The position numbers were made by a program, and so were the translations under genes. From Synaphobranchus kaupii (lineage: Eukaryota; Chordata; Actinopteri; Anguilliformes; Synaphobranchidae): 64,000 nucleotides of DNA. Positions 58,801 to 64,000 of the stretch are shown piece after piece. Each line of letters begins with the position of its first letter. The stretch's first letter is position 1. The notes beneath the pieces are model-generated. The model did not search any database. It saw nothing but the letters and a program-made list of their open reading frames with translations, and had not been told where the DNA came from. The stretch is from assembly GCA_029718625.1 (NCBI GenBank), contig CM056380.1, forward strand, positions 108,760,848 to 108,824,847, given 5' to 3'.

Positions 58801-61800
58801 ATAAAAGATGGTCCCTGAAGCAGTTTGCTCATTGCAAAGCCATTACGCACAGCTCAAAGCCATTACGCACAGCTCAAAGCACGTCTTCTTCCCTAAACTT
58901 TATAATGACTCTCACTCCTAAAGACACTAACCAAACCCATGAATAACTGATTCAGTATCTGGGAATGATCTCAGCTTTTAGATCTTTGATCTTTGATAAT
59001 GTTTTTGATATTTTAAACATGTAGCCGTCTCCCATCACATCTGTCACAGTACTGTAAAATATGTAACGGTTCAGAGATGAGATAAATGTTGGAAAAACAT
59101 AAGCAGGCCTGTGTAGTTATCAGCTATTGCATATGAAACCAGACCCAGAGCACAGTGTGGTGACATCACTATGACATCACTTCTGTGCTCAGTGTATAAA
59201 ACTCACCTCTTTCAGATCCAGGATCCTTCTTGTCAGCTGCATCCTGTCAATATTTTCCCCCTGGAACTTAGCTAGCCACTGCTCCTCTTCCTGCTGACAG
59301 ATATACACAAGTACGTTACGCAGAGATGGACTGTGTATAATGTGTACAGACAGTTGGGAGTGGAGAGGACCAGAGGATTGCCCTAGGGCTGGAGACGGTC
59401 TTACCTTCTCTTTAATCCACGCCTCCAGCCTGTCCACCTTCCTGTTGAACTCCTGCAGGTTCCTGGCTCCGCCCAGCGCCTTTGATTGGCTGGCTGCCGC
59501 CTGCTTCAGAGTTTGCCATTGGTCCCTGAGCTGGCCCAGTTGCTTCCTCACCTGGTCAGCAGCAGGGTTGAGCTTGCAGAGAAGCTGCTCTCCCATCTTT
59601 AAACACACAGGGGAGCATCACCTGTTAGTCACCCTGCTGGAGGACTGAATCTGGGGAGCTAGCAAGGCGGCACTGGGGCTGCAATGTAGTATAGTGGTTA
59701 AGGAACTGGACATGTACCCGAAAGGTTGCAGGTTCGATTCCTAAATGGGACACTACTGTTGTACCCTTGAGCAAGGTACAGTAATTGCTTCTGTAAATAT
59801 CCAGCTGTATAAATGGATAAATGTAAAAAATTAAAAAAATTCTAAAAAGTTGTGTAAGTCGCTCGGGATAAGAGCGTCCGCTAAATGCCTGTAATGTAAT
59901 GTAATGTAAAGAAGCTGGCCAGTTTCTTCAAGTTGCCTAAAAGGCAGTAACTTAGCTAATTTGCTGGCAGTCTAACTTTATTCTCATATGATTTTAAAGA
60001 TGATGTATATTACTGTATATTTTGTTATATACTACTACAGCAAAATTAATAAGCTGATTTGATACTAAAGTAAAGTGCACAGTTAATATTTAACACTGTA
60101 ATCATAGTATTGTGAATCTGTCCTAACAACTGGCAACGCAGCTGATTCACACAGATCCCACACATTTGCCTTTCGTAGCAGAATCTATAGAACCCATGAA
60201 GGACAACCATGACTTTGATTCACTTCTCTAGGTATTAGACAGCTGTATAACCCCACGGTAGTAAGAGGCTGTGAGCTTAGACACAATAGATCATATGTCC
60301 ACTGTCATTATGCATAGAGGGTCTGATTTACAGAGACCTTTAGCATGTGCAAAACCTTTTAGCACACACAAAACCAATAACATGATCAGTGATTGGTCAT
60401 GGTATTTGTTTTGCACCAATCATTCGTTGTGTTATTAGTTTTGCGTGCGCTAAGAGATTTTTGCAAATGCTAAAGGTCTTCGTAAATCAGGCCCACAGTT
60501 TCCTTTTAAATTAATTCCACACATCCGCAGGGTCTGCTGGTTTTAGTTGTTACTCGCCACTTAATTGATCAATTAAAGCAGTCGATTACACAGTTAACTC
60601 ACCTCACCTGGTTTCTTTGGTTTAAGTAGTTGCTGTATTTAAGGTGAAAACAAAAACCAGCAGACCCTGCGGCTCTCCAGGACCAGGGTTGCCTACCCCT
60701 GCTACAGCCCATGGCTTATAGACCCATTGGGCCTTAATTTGCACATTGCAGACTTTAATTTATTATATGCCTGTTAAGGAAAAATCTGCACTGAAAATCC
60801 CTTCATATTAAAGTGGTTTTCATACAGAATGTACTGGACGCGTAACCATGGCACCAGCTAATCGCACTCCTCCCTCAGAGCTGAAGTTGAGACGGGTCGA
60901 AACGATTACAGATTAACACTTAAGGTAAGTTTTAAGCTTTTTATTTTATTTTATTTTAAGTAACCATCCCCCCATATGTTCCAGGTGATTTTACTGGAAG
61001 GAAGGAAGAACCTGTCTCACTGTCGGCACATCCTGCCCCTAGAGGTAATGTTTGGTAGCACAGGAAGATCCGGTAAGATTGAAATTAACCAACAAACAAA
61101 CGAAAATAACACATTGAGACACATTTTCTCTCTCTCTCTCTGATAATTTATTGCAAACCAGTCCTGATATTCCCAGCTGTGTCCAGGCTGGTCACCCCTG
61201 CCCACTGAAGGAACAGCAGCGATCGCTGTGTGGAGGAGTCACCTGGTTGAGCTGAATCAGGGTGTTCTCAAAATCCCTGAGGTCTTTCTGTAGGGTGTGA
61301 GTCAGCCCCTCCTGCAGGGGGCGACGCTGTGTGTCCCTCAGCTCCTGCAGCTTCACCTTCATCCACTCCTCAGCCTGCAGGTCAGGGACAGAGTCTCACC
61401 GTTATCCCACATGTACGATAATTATTGTTTTTCTACCATAATTGTGCTCAAAAGTCCTCTGTATGATGTACGATCAATAATGCCAAAAAGTGCCAAAATG
61501 TATAATCATTTTGTCATTTCACATGTATGATATACAAAGGTTACAGAGTTGCCCCTGGCTGCTGATTCAGGATCAGTTTTGTTTTTTACTGTATAATGGT
61601 TAAAGTTAAAATTGGGGTTGGGAAATTTGATCCTAGATCTGCATGTAAGGGCAACTTCACCCCAGAACTGTGTATCAAGGTGCACACAATCAAAGTCATT
61701 CAATTGAGCACATTCATCATTAGTAGGCCATAAAATTGCCTGCTTCTAGGTGCATAAATTTTGTCCCTGTGTGTTGCTAATGTGCTGATAAAGTATATGG

Positions 61801-63800
61801 TGTCAAAACATATTTTATAAGGTTATTGGGCAAGCACATATTTTCACGTATACTGTCTATGTACGATAATTTTTTTTTTTTTAAAAACCCCATCATTTTA
61901 TGATAATTTAATATTTCTTGCAGCAGAGCAGTTATGAGGTCAGGGAACTTTCCTCTCCTTTCTTCTGTCAGCTAGGCTGTGGAAATACTTTGTTACCTAA
62001 ACAGTTTTTAAAAGGTTTGCAAGAGTCTGTTCAAGGTTAAACACACAGCAGCCGTTCTGGAACGCAGGACTGCATCATCTTTTCCTGTTCCCCCAGAGAC
62101 CAGACCCCACAGCACATCTCTCTGCCCTTCTTTACATACAGTATAGACGTGTCAGAGAGAACGACTTTACGTGCAGTAGAACTGTAAAGATGTCATCTTT
62201 TGACATGGAGGCGTTTTTTTATTTTTTGGTAACATTTATCCGACACCCATGACAAACTGCAATGGGTATTTAAACACACTAGTGCGTAGCAGCATGTCTA
62301 AATCATGATGTCAGTATGTAATTGATTTATAAAAGACACGTACCTATTAAGTACAATATAAATATGGCATGTTTATAAAGGTCACGGTATAAATCAAAAC
62401 AAGCATTTATTTGAAAGCCTGTAAATTATGTCATTTATAATCATGGAAATACACAAAAAATATTCTAAAAAAGGGAAAAAATCTTTTATTTTCCTCTAAG
62501 GATGTACTGGGACTCCTGCACGGGGGCTCCCTGGTGTCTGTGGCCCCTGAAGATGAATTTAGCATTTGGGGCCGGTGTTCATAACACAGCAGCTCTGTGG
62601 CCCCTGAAGATGAATTTAGCATTCGGGGCCAGTGTTCATAACACAGCCGCTCTGTGGCCCCTGAACATGAGTGAAGCATCAGGGCCCAGTGGTAATAACA
62701 CAGCCGCTCTGTGGCCCCTGACCATGAGTGAAGCATCAGGGCCCAGTGGTAATAACACAGCCGCTCTGCTCGGATGGCCTGTGCTCTTATTGCACACTGT
62801 GTTGTTTTGTTCTGTTGGCGAGATCCTATCTCAGCATGTCTCAGCTGTGAGTACATATTTCTGGCTCAGCGAATCACCTCGCCCAGAACAGTTCCTGGAC
62901 TGCTTGAGCAGATAAGGCCTGACGTTTAAACCACACACGCCGCTCCGCGCAGCATTTGGCAAAAACATGTTACCATTTTCCTGAAACTCAAATATGATGT
63001 AATTTCTTTTCTTCCCAACGCCAGTAATTAACTTTAATAGCTCCCATGGGCAATGAGGCATTTCTAACTGAAAAAAGTGCAAATAAATAAACAGACCTCT
63101 CATATCGTCCCACAATAACTCCATTAATGTGGTGTCTGGTAATGGCATCATACAGGAAGTCACTAATGACTGCCACTTCCTGTATGATGGCTTAAAAAAA
63201 CAAGGTGTTTATGAAAAAGTGTCAACACGTTACAGCAAATCTGATGTACAGTATCAGTGCACTATCACCTTGGTAGCTGTCCTCTTATTATTTTTTCCAT
63301 AAAAGAAGCAAAATGCCCTGACTGGCCGTGTTCAGCAGTGGTGTGTGCTCATCTCTTGACTGATCACAATATAAATTGTGTTTCTACCCAAAAGGCAGGC
63401 GTCAGGGAGGGTTCAGCATTTCCTGTTAGTGGTGCTGCCTTGTGCTGATTGCCTTGCTTTGCATTGATGTGATTGGCTGTCTGGTCTGACTTGATTGGAT
63501 AATCTAATATATGCAAACTTCCACACAATCACATGATTTACACATACTGTATGTTTATATGCAGATTCAAATATACAGATTATATGATCACATTCTTTAA
63601 GAAATTGTTGAGGATGAAACCATGCAATCTGATTGGCCGGCAGAGCTGTCTGTCATTACCTGCAGGAGCTCTCTGTTGAACAGGGCGTTGCGCTGAATAA
63701 AACAGCCGTCGTTTGGGGGCGGGGCCTCCGGATGTCCACAGGGCGGGCCTTCCACCTTAGGCTGCTCCCGATTGGACGAGAGGGCTGTCAGTATAGGATT
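28802..63800 (-). CDS. Beta-spectrin-like spectrin-repeat and PH-domain protein, 5' end outside window
   Basis: Minus-strand exons, 5' to 3': 63,800-63,660; 61,374-61,243; 59,596-59,405; 59,293-59,207; 58,326-58,208; 57,587-57,473; 57,217-57,140; 56,132-56,017; 54,252-54,090; 51,175-51,045; 50,953-50,827; 50,660-50,511; 50,375-50,226; 46,176-45,914; 44,542-44,404; 43,591-43,391; 42,861-42,709; 41,433-41,216; 40,617-40,434; 40,323-40,171; 39,275-38,988; 36,216-34,384; 32,072-31,965; 31,534-31,466; 31,253-31,167; 30,805-30,714; 30,377-30,292; 30,148-30,079; 29,688-29,558; 29,317-29,189; 29,034-28,802. Total 6,138 bases (2,045 aa plus stop). All junctions are GT-AG and every phase matches, strong evidence that no internal exon is missed. 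About 1,000 residues of coiled, spectrin-type helices are followed by a disordered region, a PH domain and a basic tail. This architecture is that of beta-spectrins, which crosslink actin under membranes through PH and N-terminal CH domains; any CH domains would lie beyond 64,000. I cannot name the orthologue. Confidence 0.85.
30151..30208. repeat. (CA)n microsatellite in intron
   Basis: Uninterrupted CA run inside an intron of the spectrin-like gene, just upstream (in minus-strand sense) of the acceptor at 30,148. Confidence 0.9.
30292..31534 (-). CDS. PH domain exons of the spectrin-like gene
   Basis: Exons 31,534-31,466; 31,253-31,167; 30,805-30,714; 30,377-30,292. The reading starts [17 protein letters not shown], continues [20 protein letters not shown] and [19 protein letters not shown], and ends in the C-terminal helix [14 protein letters not shown] with the near-invariant PH tryptophan. 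Order and spacing match the beta-spectrin PH fold (MEG-L-RKH start, FYKD strand, F-LRL-DG-EYL). Beta-spectrin PH domains bind inositol phospholipids at membranes; binding here is inferred from family only. Confidence 0.85.
30425..31125. repeat. Two intronic minisatellites
   Basis: Positions 30,425-30,690 are a degenerate AACAGCCTGTTTAATAAACA array. Positions 30,825-31,125 are CCCAAACACAGGGTCATCA units of about 22 bp. They lie on either side of the PH exon at 30,714-30,805. Confidence 0.85.
31600..31957. repeat. 21-bp-type minisatellite in intron
   Basis: GGTGGGGATTGTAGTTCTGG-type units run up to the donor of the exon at 31,965-32,072. Open frames of VLVGIVV type on both strands are repeat artefacts. 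Confidence 0.85.
31965..32072 (-). CDS. Linker exon between disordered region and PH domain
   Basis: A 108-bp exon encoding 36 residues, starting [14 protein letters not shown] and ending TVGGRCGTT, with acceptor CCCCCAG and donor ACG|GTACGT. It is phase 0 at both ends, so it could be skipped without frame change. It has no domain of its own. Confidence 0.75.
32565..33960 (+). pseudogene. Tc1 transposase, stop codons and an insertion
   Basis: It starts [18 protein letters not shown] and meets a stop about 24 codons in. The paired-domain part resumes at [19 protein letters not shown] foreign segment of about 440 bp interrupts it. The catalytic part then runs from about 33,431 with [25 protein letters not shown] and [11 protein letters not shown], so all three acidic catalytic positions are visible. 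It is frameshifted again after ENLWRS. Confidence 0.85.
32845..33292. mobile_element. Possible solo LTR inserted in the Tc1 element
   Basis: About 440-450 bp that breaks the transposase reading. It contains TATAAGTATGAAGG near 33,154 and AATAAAACTCC near 33,235, the spacing of a promoter followed by a polyadenylation signal in an LTR. TGTGGAA near 32,829 and TTCCACA near 33,282 could be inverted LTR ends, but I find no matching target duplication, so the limits are approximate. Confidence 0.4.
34200..34300. repeat. (CA)n microsatellite
   Basis: CA run at 34,238-34,279 near the donor side of the large exon. Confidence 0.85.
34384..36216 (-). CDS. Large 611-codon disordered exon of the spectrin-like gene
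   Basis: A 1,833-bp exon, phase 0 at both ends. It opens [15 protein letters not shown], then a serine run, a basic [19 protein letters not shown] cluster (a plausible nuclear-localisation or lipid-binding patch), HTIQRIMG, and [18 protein letters not shown]. Eight or so copies of a 12-residue repeat follow (35,157-35,455), then acidic runs ([11 protein letters not shown] and a C-terminal glutamate run) and the donor CCGAAG|GTGAGG. The acceptor is TTTGCAG followed at once by GTAAGTACC. The size is unusual for a beta-spectrin, which has no exon of this sort before its PH domain. Confidence 0.85.
35157..35455 (-). repeat. 36-bp coding VNTR (12-residue unit)
   Basis: About eight copies of a 36-bp unit inside the large exon, encoding [12 protein letters not shown] with variants (YQPDQ, YPLDQ, YLSEQ, DYLSDQ). 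The period is a multiple of three, so copy changes keep the frame. Ser/Thr are dense and each unit has one Tyr. Confidence 0.9.
36380..36765. repeat. GATATGAT-type repeat, about 120-bp higher-order unit
   Basis: Degenerate TGATATGAT repeats organised into longer units of the form GATATATTGATATGATTATG plus GCTGATGTGATCATGAG. It lies in the intron upstream of the large exon. Confidence 0.85.
36770..38987. other. Intron with 42-bp minisatellite and L2-type tail
   Basis: Intronic DNA without exons that I can support. Positions 38,028-38,205 hold four copies of a 42-bp unit (GGCCATCCTGTACGGTTAGT plus AGGGTTCGGTCCCCACAATGCA). Positions about 38,870-38,930 (CACTTACTGTACGTCGCTTT, AAAAGCGTCTGC) are the 3' tail of an L2-type LINE or its partner SINE. 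Confidence 0.7.
38988..39275 (-). CDS. 96-codon exon before the large disordered exon
   Basis: Phase 0 at both ends. It encodes [29 protein letters not shown], a [16 protein letters not shown] stretch, then [18 protein letters not shown] and TEPVHR before donor AGG|GTGAGT. It is proline- and glycine-rich and marks the end of the spectrin-repeat region. Confidence 0.8.
39541..39570. repeat. Poly-C run
   Basis: About 23 C residues in a row in the intron. Similar G/C homopolymers sit beside several exons of this gene (41,450; 42,865; 46,180). Confidence 0.9.
39617..40200. repeat. Minisatellite that includes the exon's splice donor
   Basis: A 37-bp unit (CTGTACAGGGCTGTGTGTAG plus CTTCTGAGTAACTCTAC) occurs eight times, mixed with three longer units containing GTGGATGATCTTGGTACCAT. 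The rightmost copy is the 3' end of the exon at 40,171-40,323 plus its donor; every intronic copy therefore repeats the same exon end and CAG|GTAGAG donor on the minus strand. Confidence 0.9.
40171..46176 (-). CDS. C-terminal spectrin-repeat exons
   Basis: Seven exons (46,176-45,914; 44,542-44,404; 43,591-43,391; 42,861-42,709; 41,433-41,216; 40,617-40,434; 40,323-40,171). The encoded helices carry spectrin-type features: [69 protein letters not shown] and the conserved-looking [16 protein letters not shown], with W at the positions that pack a three-helix bundle. The region ends in a lysine-rich [15 protein letters not shown] stretch. No lesion is seen. Confidence 0.85.
40670..41165. repeat. 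32/33-bp minisatellite in intron
   Basis: About 14 units of GGTGTAATGGTGATTTGGTG plus ATTATATCAGGA, ending about 50 bp from the donor of the exon at 41,216. Confidence 0.9.
41583..42054. mobile_element. hAT MITE split by a nested insertion
   Basis: The ends CAGTGGTCCCCAAACCCTGT and AACAGGGTTGGAGACTATTG match the MITE at 15,948-16,140 in opposite orientation. Flanks TTCTACAC and TTCTATAC are a 7/8 target duplication. The element is interrupted at 41,658-41,933 by another element. Confidence 0.8.
41658..41933. mobile_element. Nested Harbinger-like MITE with 3-bp CTG duplication
   Basis: A 276-bp insert with inverted ends AGGTGCGTTCAAATTCAGCG and CGCTGAATTTGAACGCACCT. Removing it and one CTG restores CACACCTGATTCTGC, matching the uninterrupted hAT MITE layout. 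A 3-bp CWG target duplication is typical of PIF/Harbinger elements. It has no coding capacity. Confidence 0.75.
42940..43370. repeat. 22-bp minisatellite in intron
   Basis: About 19 copies of GGAGGGGGTGTGCTTCAGTC plus AG or TAG variants, running to within about 20 bp of the donor at 43,391. Confidence 0.95.
43590..43862. repeat. (CA)n/(CACGTA) microsatellite at exon acceptor
   Basis: CA repeat with interspersed CACGTACACGTA blocks, starting directly at the acceptor of the exon at 43,391-43,591, where it replaces a normal polypyrimidine tract on the minus strand (TG repeats). Confidence 0.9.
43900..44255. repeat. 26-bp minisatellite in intron
   Basis: Units of CACCTGTAGAGCACACCTGT plus ACTGCA or ACTGTACTC. 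Confidence 0.9.
44545..45850. repeat. Intronic arrays: AACAGCACAG repeat and 38-bp minisatellite
   Basis: Positions 44,560-44,830 are degenerate ACAGCACAGTCACCAACAAC repeats that begin at the acceptor of the 44,404-44,542 exon. Positions 44,905-45,850 are about 25 copies of a 38-bp unit (TGCATTCTACAGCAGTATAA plus ACCCACTGCATTACTGAC). Confidence 0.95.
46182..46715. repeat. Poly-G plus 30-bp minisatellite
   Basis: A G run abuts the acceptor of the 45,914-46,176 exon, followed by about 16 units of GTGAACAACAGCACAGTCAC plus GTACAGCACA up to about 46,670 and another G run near 46,700. Confidence 0.9.
46720..47003. repeat. 30-bp minisatellite, left part
   Basis: Units of ACTAACAGCACAGTCAGCAA plus CAGCACAGCC. 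The same array resumes at 47,563 beyond an L2 fragment. Confidence 0.9.
47004..47562 (+). mobile_element. L2-clade LINE 3' fragment
   Basis: The 5' part encodes the end of an L2-type ORF2: [18 protein letters not shown] then GLKTHLFRL at about 47,096-47,190. The 3' end is CACTTACTGTACGTCGCTTT, AAAAGCGTCTGCTAAATAAA, then an ATGTA repeat, the usual L2 tail. It interrupts one minisatellite into two arrays. Confidence 0.8.
47563..48042. repeat. 30-bp minisatellite, right part
   Basis: About 16 units of the same GCAACAGCACAGCCACTAAC repeat as at 46,720-47,003. Confidence 0.9.
48480..50010 (+). pseudogene. Non-LTR retrotransposon remnant
   Basis: The C-terminal part of a reverse transcriptase is readable from about 48,490: LQQHLDM, then [28 protein letters not shown], and [20 protein letters not shown] near 48,780-48,840. 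Later fragments ([20 protein letters not shown] at about 49,430) resemble the zinc-knuckle-like C-terminal of the same ORF. The 3' end CCAATAAAGCTAATTTGAAT at 49,982 is a typical LINE tail. Frames are broken many times. Confidence 0.75.
49935..49975. repeat. (TA)n microsatellite
   Basis: ATATAT run inside the LINE remnant's 3' region. Confidence 0.9.
50100..50225 (+). mobile_element. RTE/Rex-type LINE 3' tail with (ATCT)n
   Basis: CCAATTTCCCCCTGGGGTCAATAAAGTATT followed by ATCTATCTATCTGTCTATCT is the standard 3' end of fish RTE-type LINEs. The ATCT tail runs into the donor of the exon at 50,226-50,375, so that donor (GAG|GTAGATAGACAG) is partly made of LINE tail. Confidence 0.7.
50226..54252 (-). 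CDS. Central spectrin-repeat and linker exons
   Basis: Five exons (54,252-54,090; 51,175-51,045; 50,953-50,827; 50,660-50,511; 50,375-50,226). The first three encode a less structured linker: [13 protein letters not shown], a [17 protein letters not shown] stretch and a [12 protein letters not shown] proline-arginine repeat. Spectrin-type helices resume with [51 protein letters not shown] and [13 protein letters not shown]. All phases agree. Confidence 0.8.
50729..50786. repeat. (CA)n microsatellite in intron
   Basis: CA run in the short intron between exons 50,827-50,953 and 50,511-50,660. Confidence 0.9.
51330..51745. repeat. 44-bp minisatellite in intron
   Basis: About nine copies of a 44-bp unit (GTTATCCAGCTAACTCAGTA plus ATCCTGCTTCTCTTACTCAGTGCA). 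Confidence 0.9.
52190..52850. repeat. CA-rich array with about 150-bp higher-order unit
   Basis: Alternating CACACA and CACGCC blocks. A landmark block containing AAACTTGCCCGCCCACAC and CACCCACATATGCCCACGCC recurs about every 150 bp, so this is a higher-order repeat rather than a plain microsatellite. All long open frames here are artefacts. Confidence 0.9.
52880..53690. other. AT-rich unique intron sequence
   Basis: No repeat, exon or element recognised between the CA array and the 29-bp minisatellite. Confidence 0.5.
53692..54086. repeat. 29-bp minisatellite abutting a splice donor
   Basis: About 13 copies of CACCAGGAGCCTGTACCCAA plus CACTGACTG. The array begins at the first intronic bases after the exon at 54,090-54,252; on the minus strand each unit contains GTCAGTGTTG, the same bases as the real donor GTG|GTCAGTGTTG. 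Confidence 0.9.
54322..54630. repeat. 33-bp minisatellite in intron
   Basis: About nine copies of GGCATGGCTACGGACGCCTT plus CAAACACCAAACA. Confidence 0.9.
54640..56010. other. Intron, no exon recognised
   Basis: Mostly unique DNA with a short G run near 55,150. Nothing else supported. Confidence 0.5.
56017..63800 (-). CDS. N-terminal-most spectrin-repeat exons in window
   Basis: Eight exons (63,800-63,660 to 56,132-56,017). Encoded motifs: [20 protein letters not shown] across the first junction, [104 protein letters not shown] and [15 protein letters not shown]. The heptad pattern and helix-B/C tryptophans are those of spectrin repeats. The first exon starts in phase 0, so more coding sequence must lie upstream beyond 64,000. 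Confidence 0.8.
56650..57125. repeat. TTAGGG-like minisatellite
   Basis: Degenerate array of GGTTAGCAGTGTTAGTTACG and GTTAGGGTTAGGGTTAGCAG units, running to about 15 bp from the donor of the exon at 57,140. Confidence 0.85.
57784..58092. mobile_element. Near-perfect 309-bp foldback element with TAA flanks
   Basis: The left arm from ACACACTGCTACATATTGGC to CCTTTAGCATGTGCAAAAC is the inverted copy of the right arm ending GCCAATATGTAGCAGTGTGT. TAA stands on both outer sides (57,781-57,783 and 58,093-58,095), as expected for a Harbinger/Tourist-type MITE. The centre (57,869-58,008) is a GGGCCTGATTTACT hairpin that also occurs at 60,309-60,494. Confidence 0.75.
58345..58765. repeat. 22-bp minisatellite in intron
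   Basis: About 18 copies of GTGTGTTGGAGTAACGCTGT plus GT, degenerating toward 58,760. It begins just upstream of the acceptor at 58,326. Confidence 0.9.
59676..59908 (+). mobile_element. tRNA-derived SINE with L2-like tail
   Basis: A tRNA-like head (TAGTATAGTGGTTAAGG as A-box region, GGTTCGATTCC as B-box) is followed by GTTGTACCCTTGAGCAAGGT, a GCTTCTGTAAATATCCAGCT body and the tail TCGCTCGGGATAAGAGCGTC, CGCTAAAT, then an AATGT repeat. The tail is close to the 3' end of the L2 fragment at 47,480-47,560, as expected for a SINE mobilised by that LINE. Confidence 0.85.
60309..60494. mobile_element. MITE, GGGCCTGATTTAC family
   Basis: Inverted ends GGTCTGATTTACAGAGACCT and AGGTCTTCGTAAATCAGGCC around a CCAATCATT core. 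It is the same family as the centre of the foldback at 57,784-58,092. Target duplication is unclear. Confidence 0.65.
60520..60706. mobile_element. hAT-type MITE, left end truncated
   Basis: The right end GACCAGGGTTGCCTACCCCT plus G is preceded by ACCAGCAGACCCTGCGGCTC, whose inverted partner GCAGGGTCTGCTGGTTTTAG sits at 60,529. The outer left terminus is missing or diverged. Confidence 0.55.
61900..62480. other. Intron, no exon recognised
   Basis: Unique AT-rich DNA between the exon at 61,243-61,374 and the repeat at 62,520. Nothing supported. Confidence 0.5.
62520..62770. repeat. About 58-bp tandem repeat, four copies
   Basis: Units start CTCTGTGGCCCCTGAAGATG and end GTTCATAACACAGC or GGTAATAACACAGC; two unit types occur in pairs. 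Confidence 0.85.
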
Positions 63801-64000
63801 CTGTCGATATATACACACAAAATATTGAGTGGGACTATGTTATAGTACATTAATGTACATACTTTATGACATAGTTGCATGAATTGAGCTGTGTGGGTGG
63901 ATGAAAGATACATAGTAATAATGTTGAATTAATTAATTTTGAAAGAGTTAAGATGTGATGCAGATGGGCCTGAGGTCTGCTGTTCTGAAGTCTGTTCAGA

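Noticed and set aside
59676..59760. Functional tRNA gene
   Set aside because: A- and B-box-like blocks are present, but no cloverleaf acceptor stem closes and the body and tail are those of a SINE.
62500..62915. 137-codon open frame as an extra exon of the spectrin-like gene
   Set aside because: It lies on the opposite strand and crosses a 58-bp tandem repeat; no splice-compatible join to the neighbouring exons was found.

Overview
The window is nuclear DNA from a ray-finned fish. The genes have introns with GT-AG junctions, the two left genes are clear vertebrate MAP10 and NTPCR orthologues, and the filler is typical of fish: Tc1-like transposons with long terminal repeats, hAT and Harbinger-like MITEs, a tRNA-derived SINE, L2/RTE-type LINE tails and very many minisatellites. 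I cannot name the species. Nothing prokaryotic, viral or CRISPR-like is supported.

Layout. Positions 1-10,180 hold no gene I can support: two large 31-bp minisatellites (1-886 and 4,384-6,136), other simple repeats, a SINE and AT-rich unique DNA. MAP10 is a single-exon gene on the plus strand (10,182-12,845). NTPCR follows on the plus strand in six exons (14,084-20,342), and its introns carry hAT MITEs and a nest of DNA transposons. From about 20.6 to 27.7 kb lie a 16-bp minisatellite, an hAT MITE, a two-copy dispersed repeat and three consecutive Tc1-type elements joined at TA-rich junctions.

The right half (28,802-63,800, continuing off the right edge) is one minus-strand gene. I assembled 31 exons by splice sites; every exon join keeps phase, giving 6,138 coding bases (2,045 residues plus stop). 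The protein has spectrin-type helical repeats, a long disordered basic and serine-rich region with a 12-residue coding tandem repeat, a beta-spectrin-like PH domain and a basic C-terminus. It is beta-spectrin-like, but I could not fix the exact orthologue. Many of its introns contain a minisatellite. One of these has amplified the exon's own splice donor.

Working together: MAP10 is a microtubule and midbody protein, NTPCR a soluble nucleoside-triphosphatase, and the third gene a membrane-skeleton type protein. They are neighbours, not a pathway. MAP10-NTPCR adjacency matches human 1q42; the spectrin-like gene next door does not. The main points for a second look are the completely open, frame-preserving repeat intron of NTPCR (19,350-20,273), the donor-copying minisatellite at 39,815-40,200, the possible recursive splice site at 36,216/36,217, the coding VNTR at 35,157-35,455, and several nested transposons with exact target duplications.
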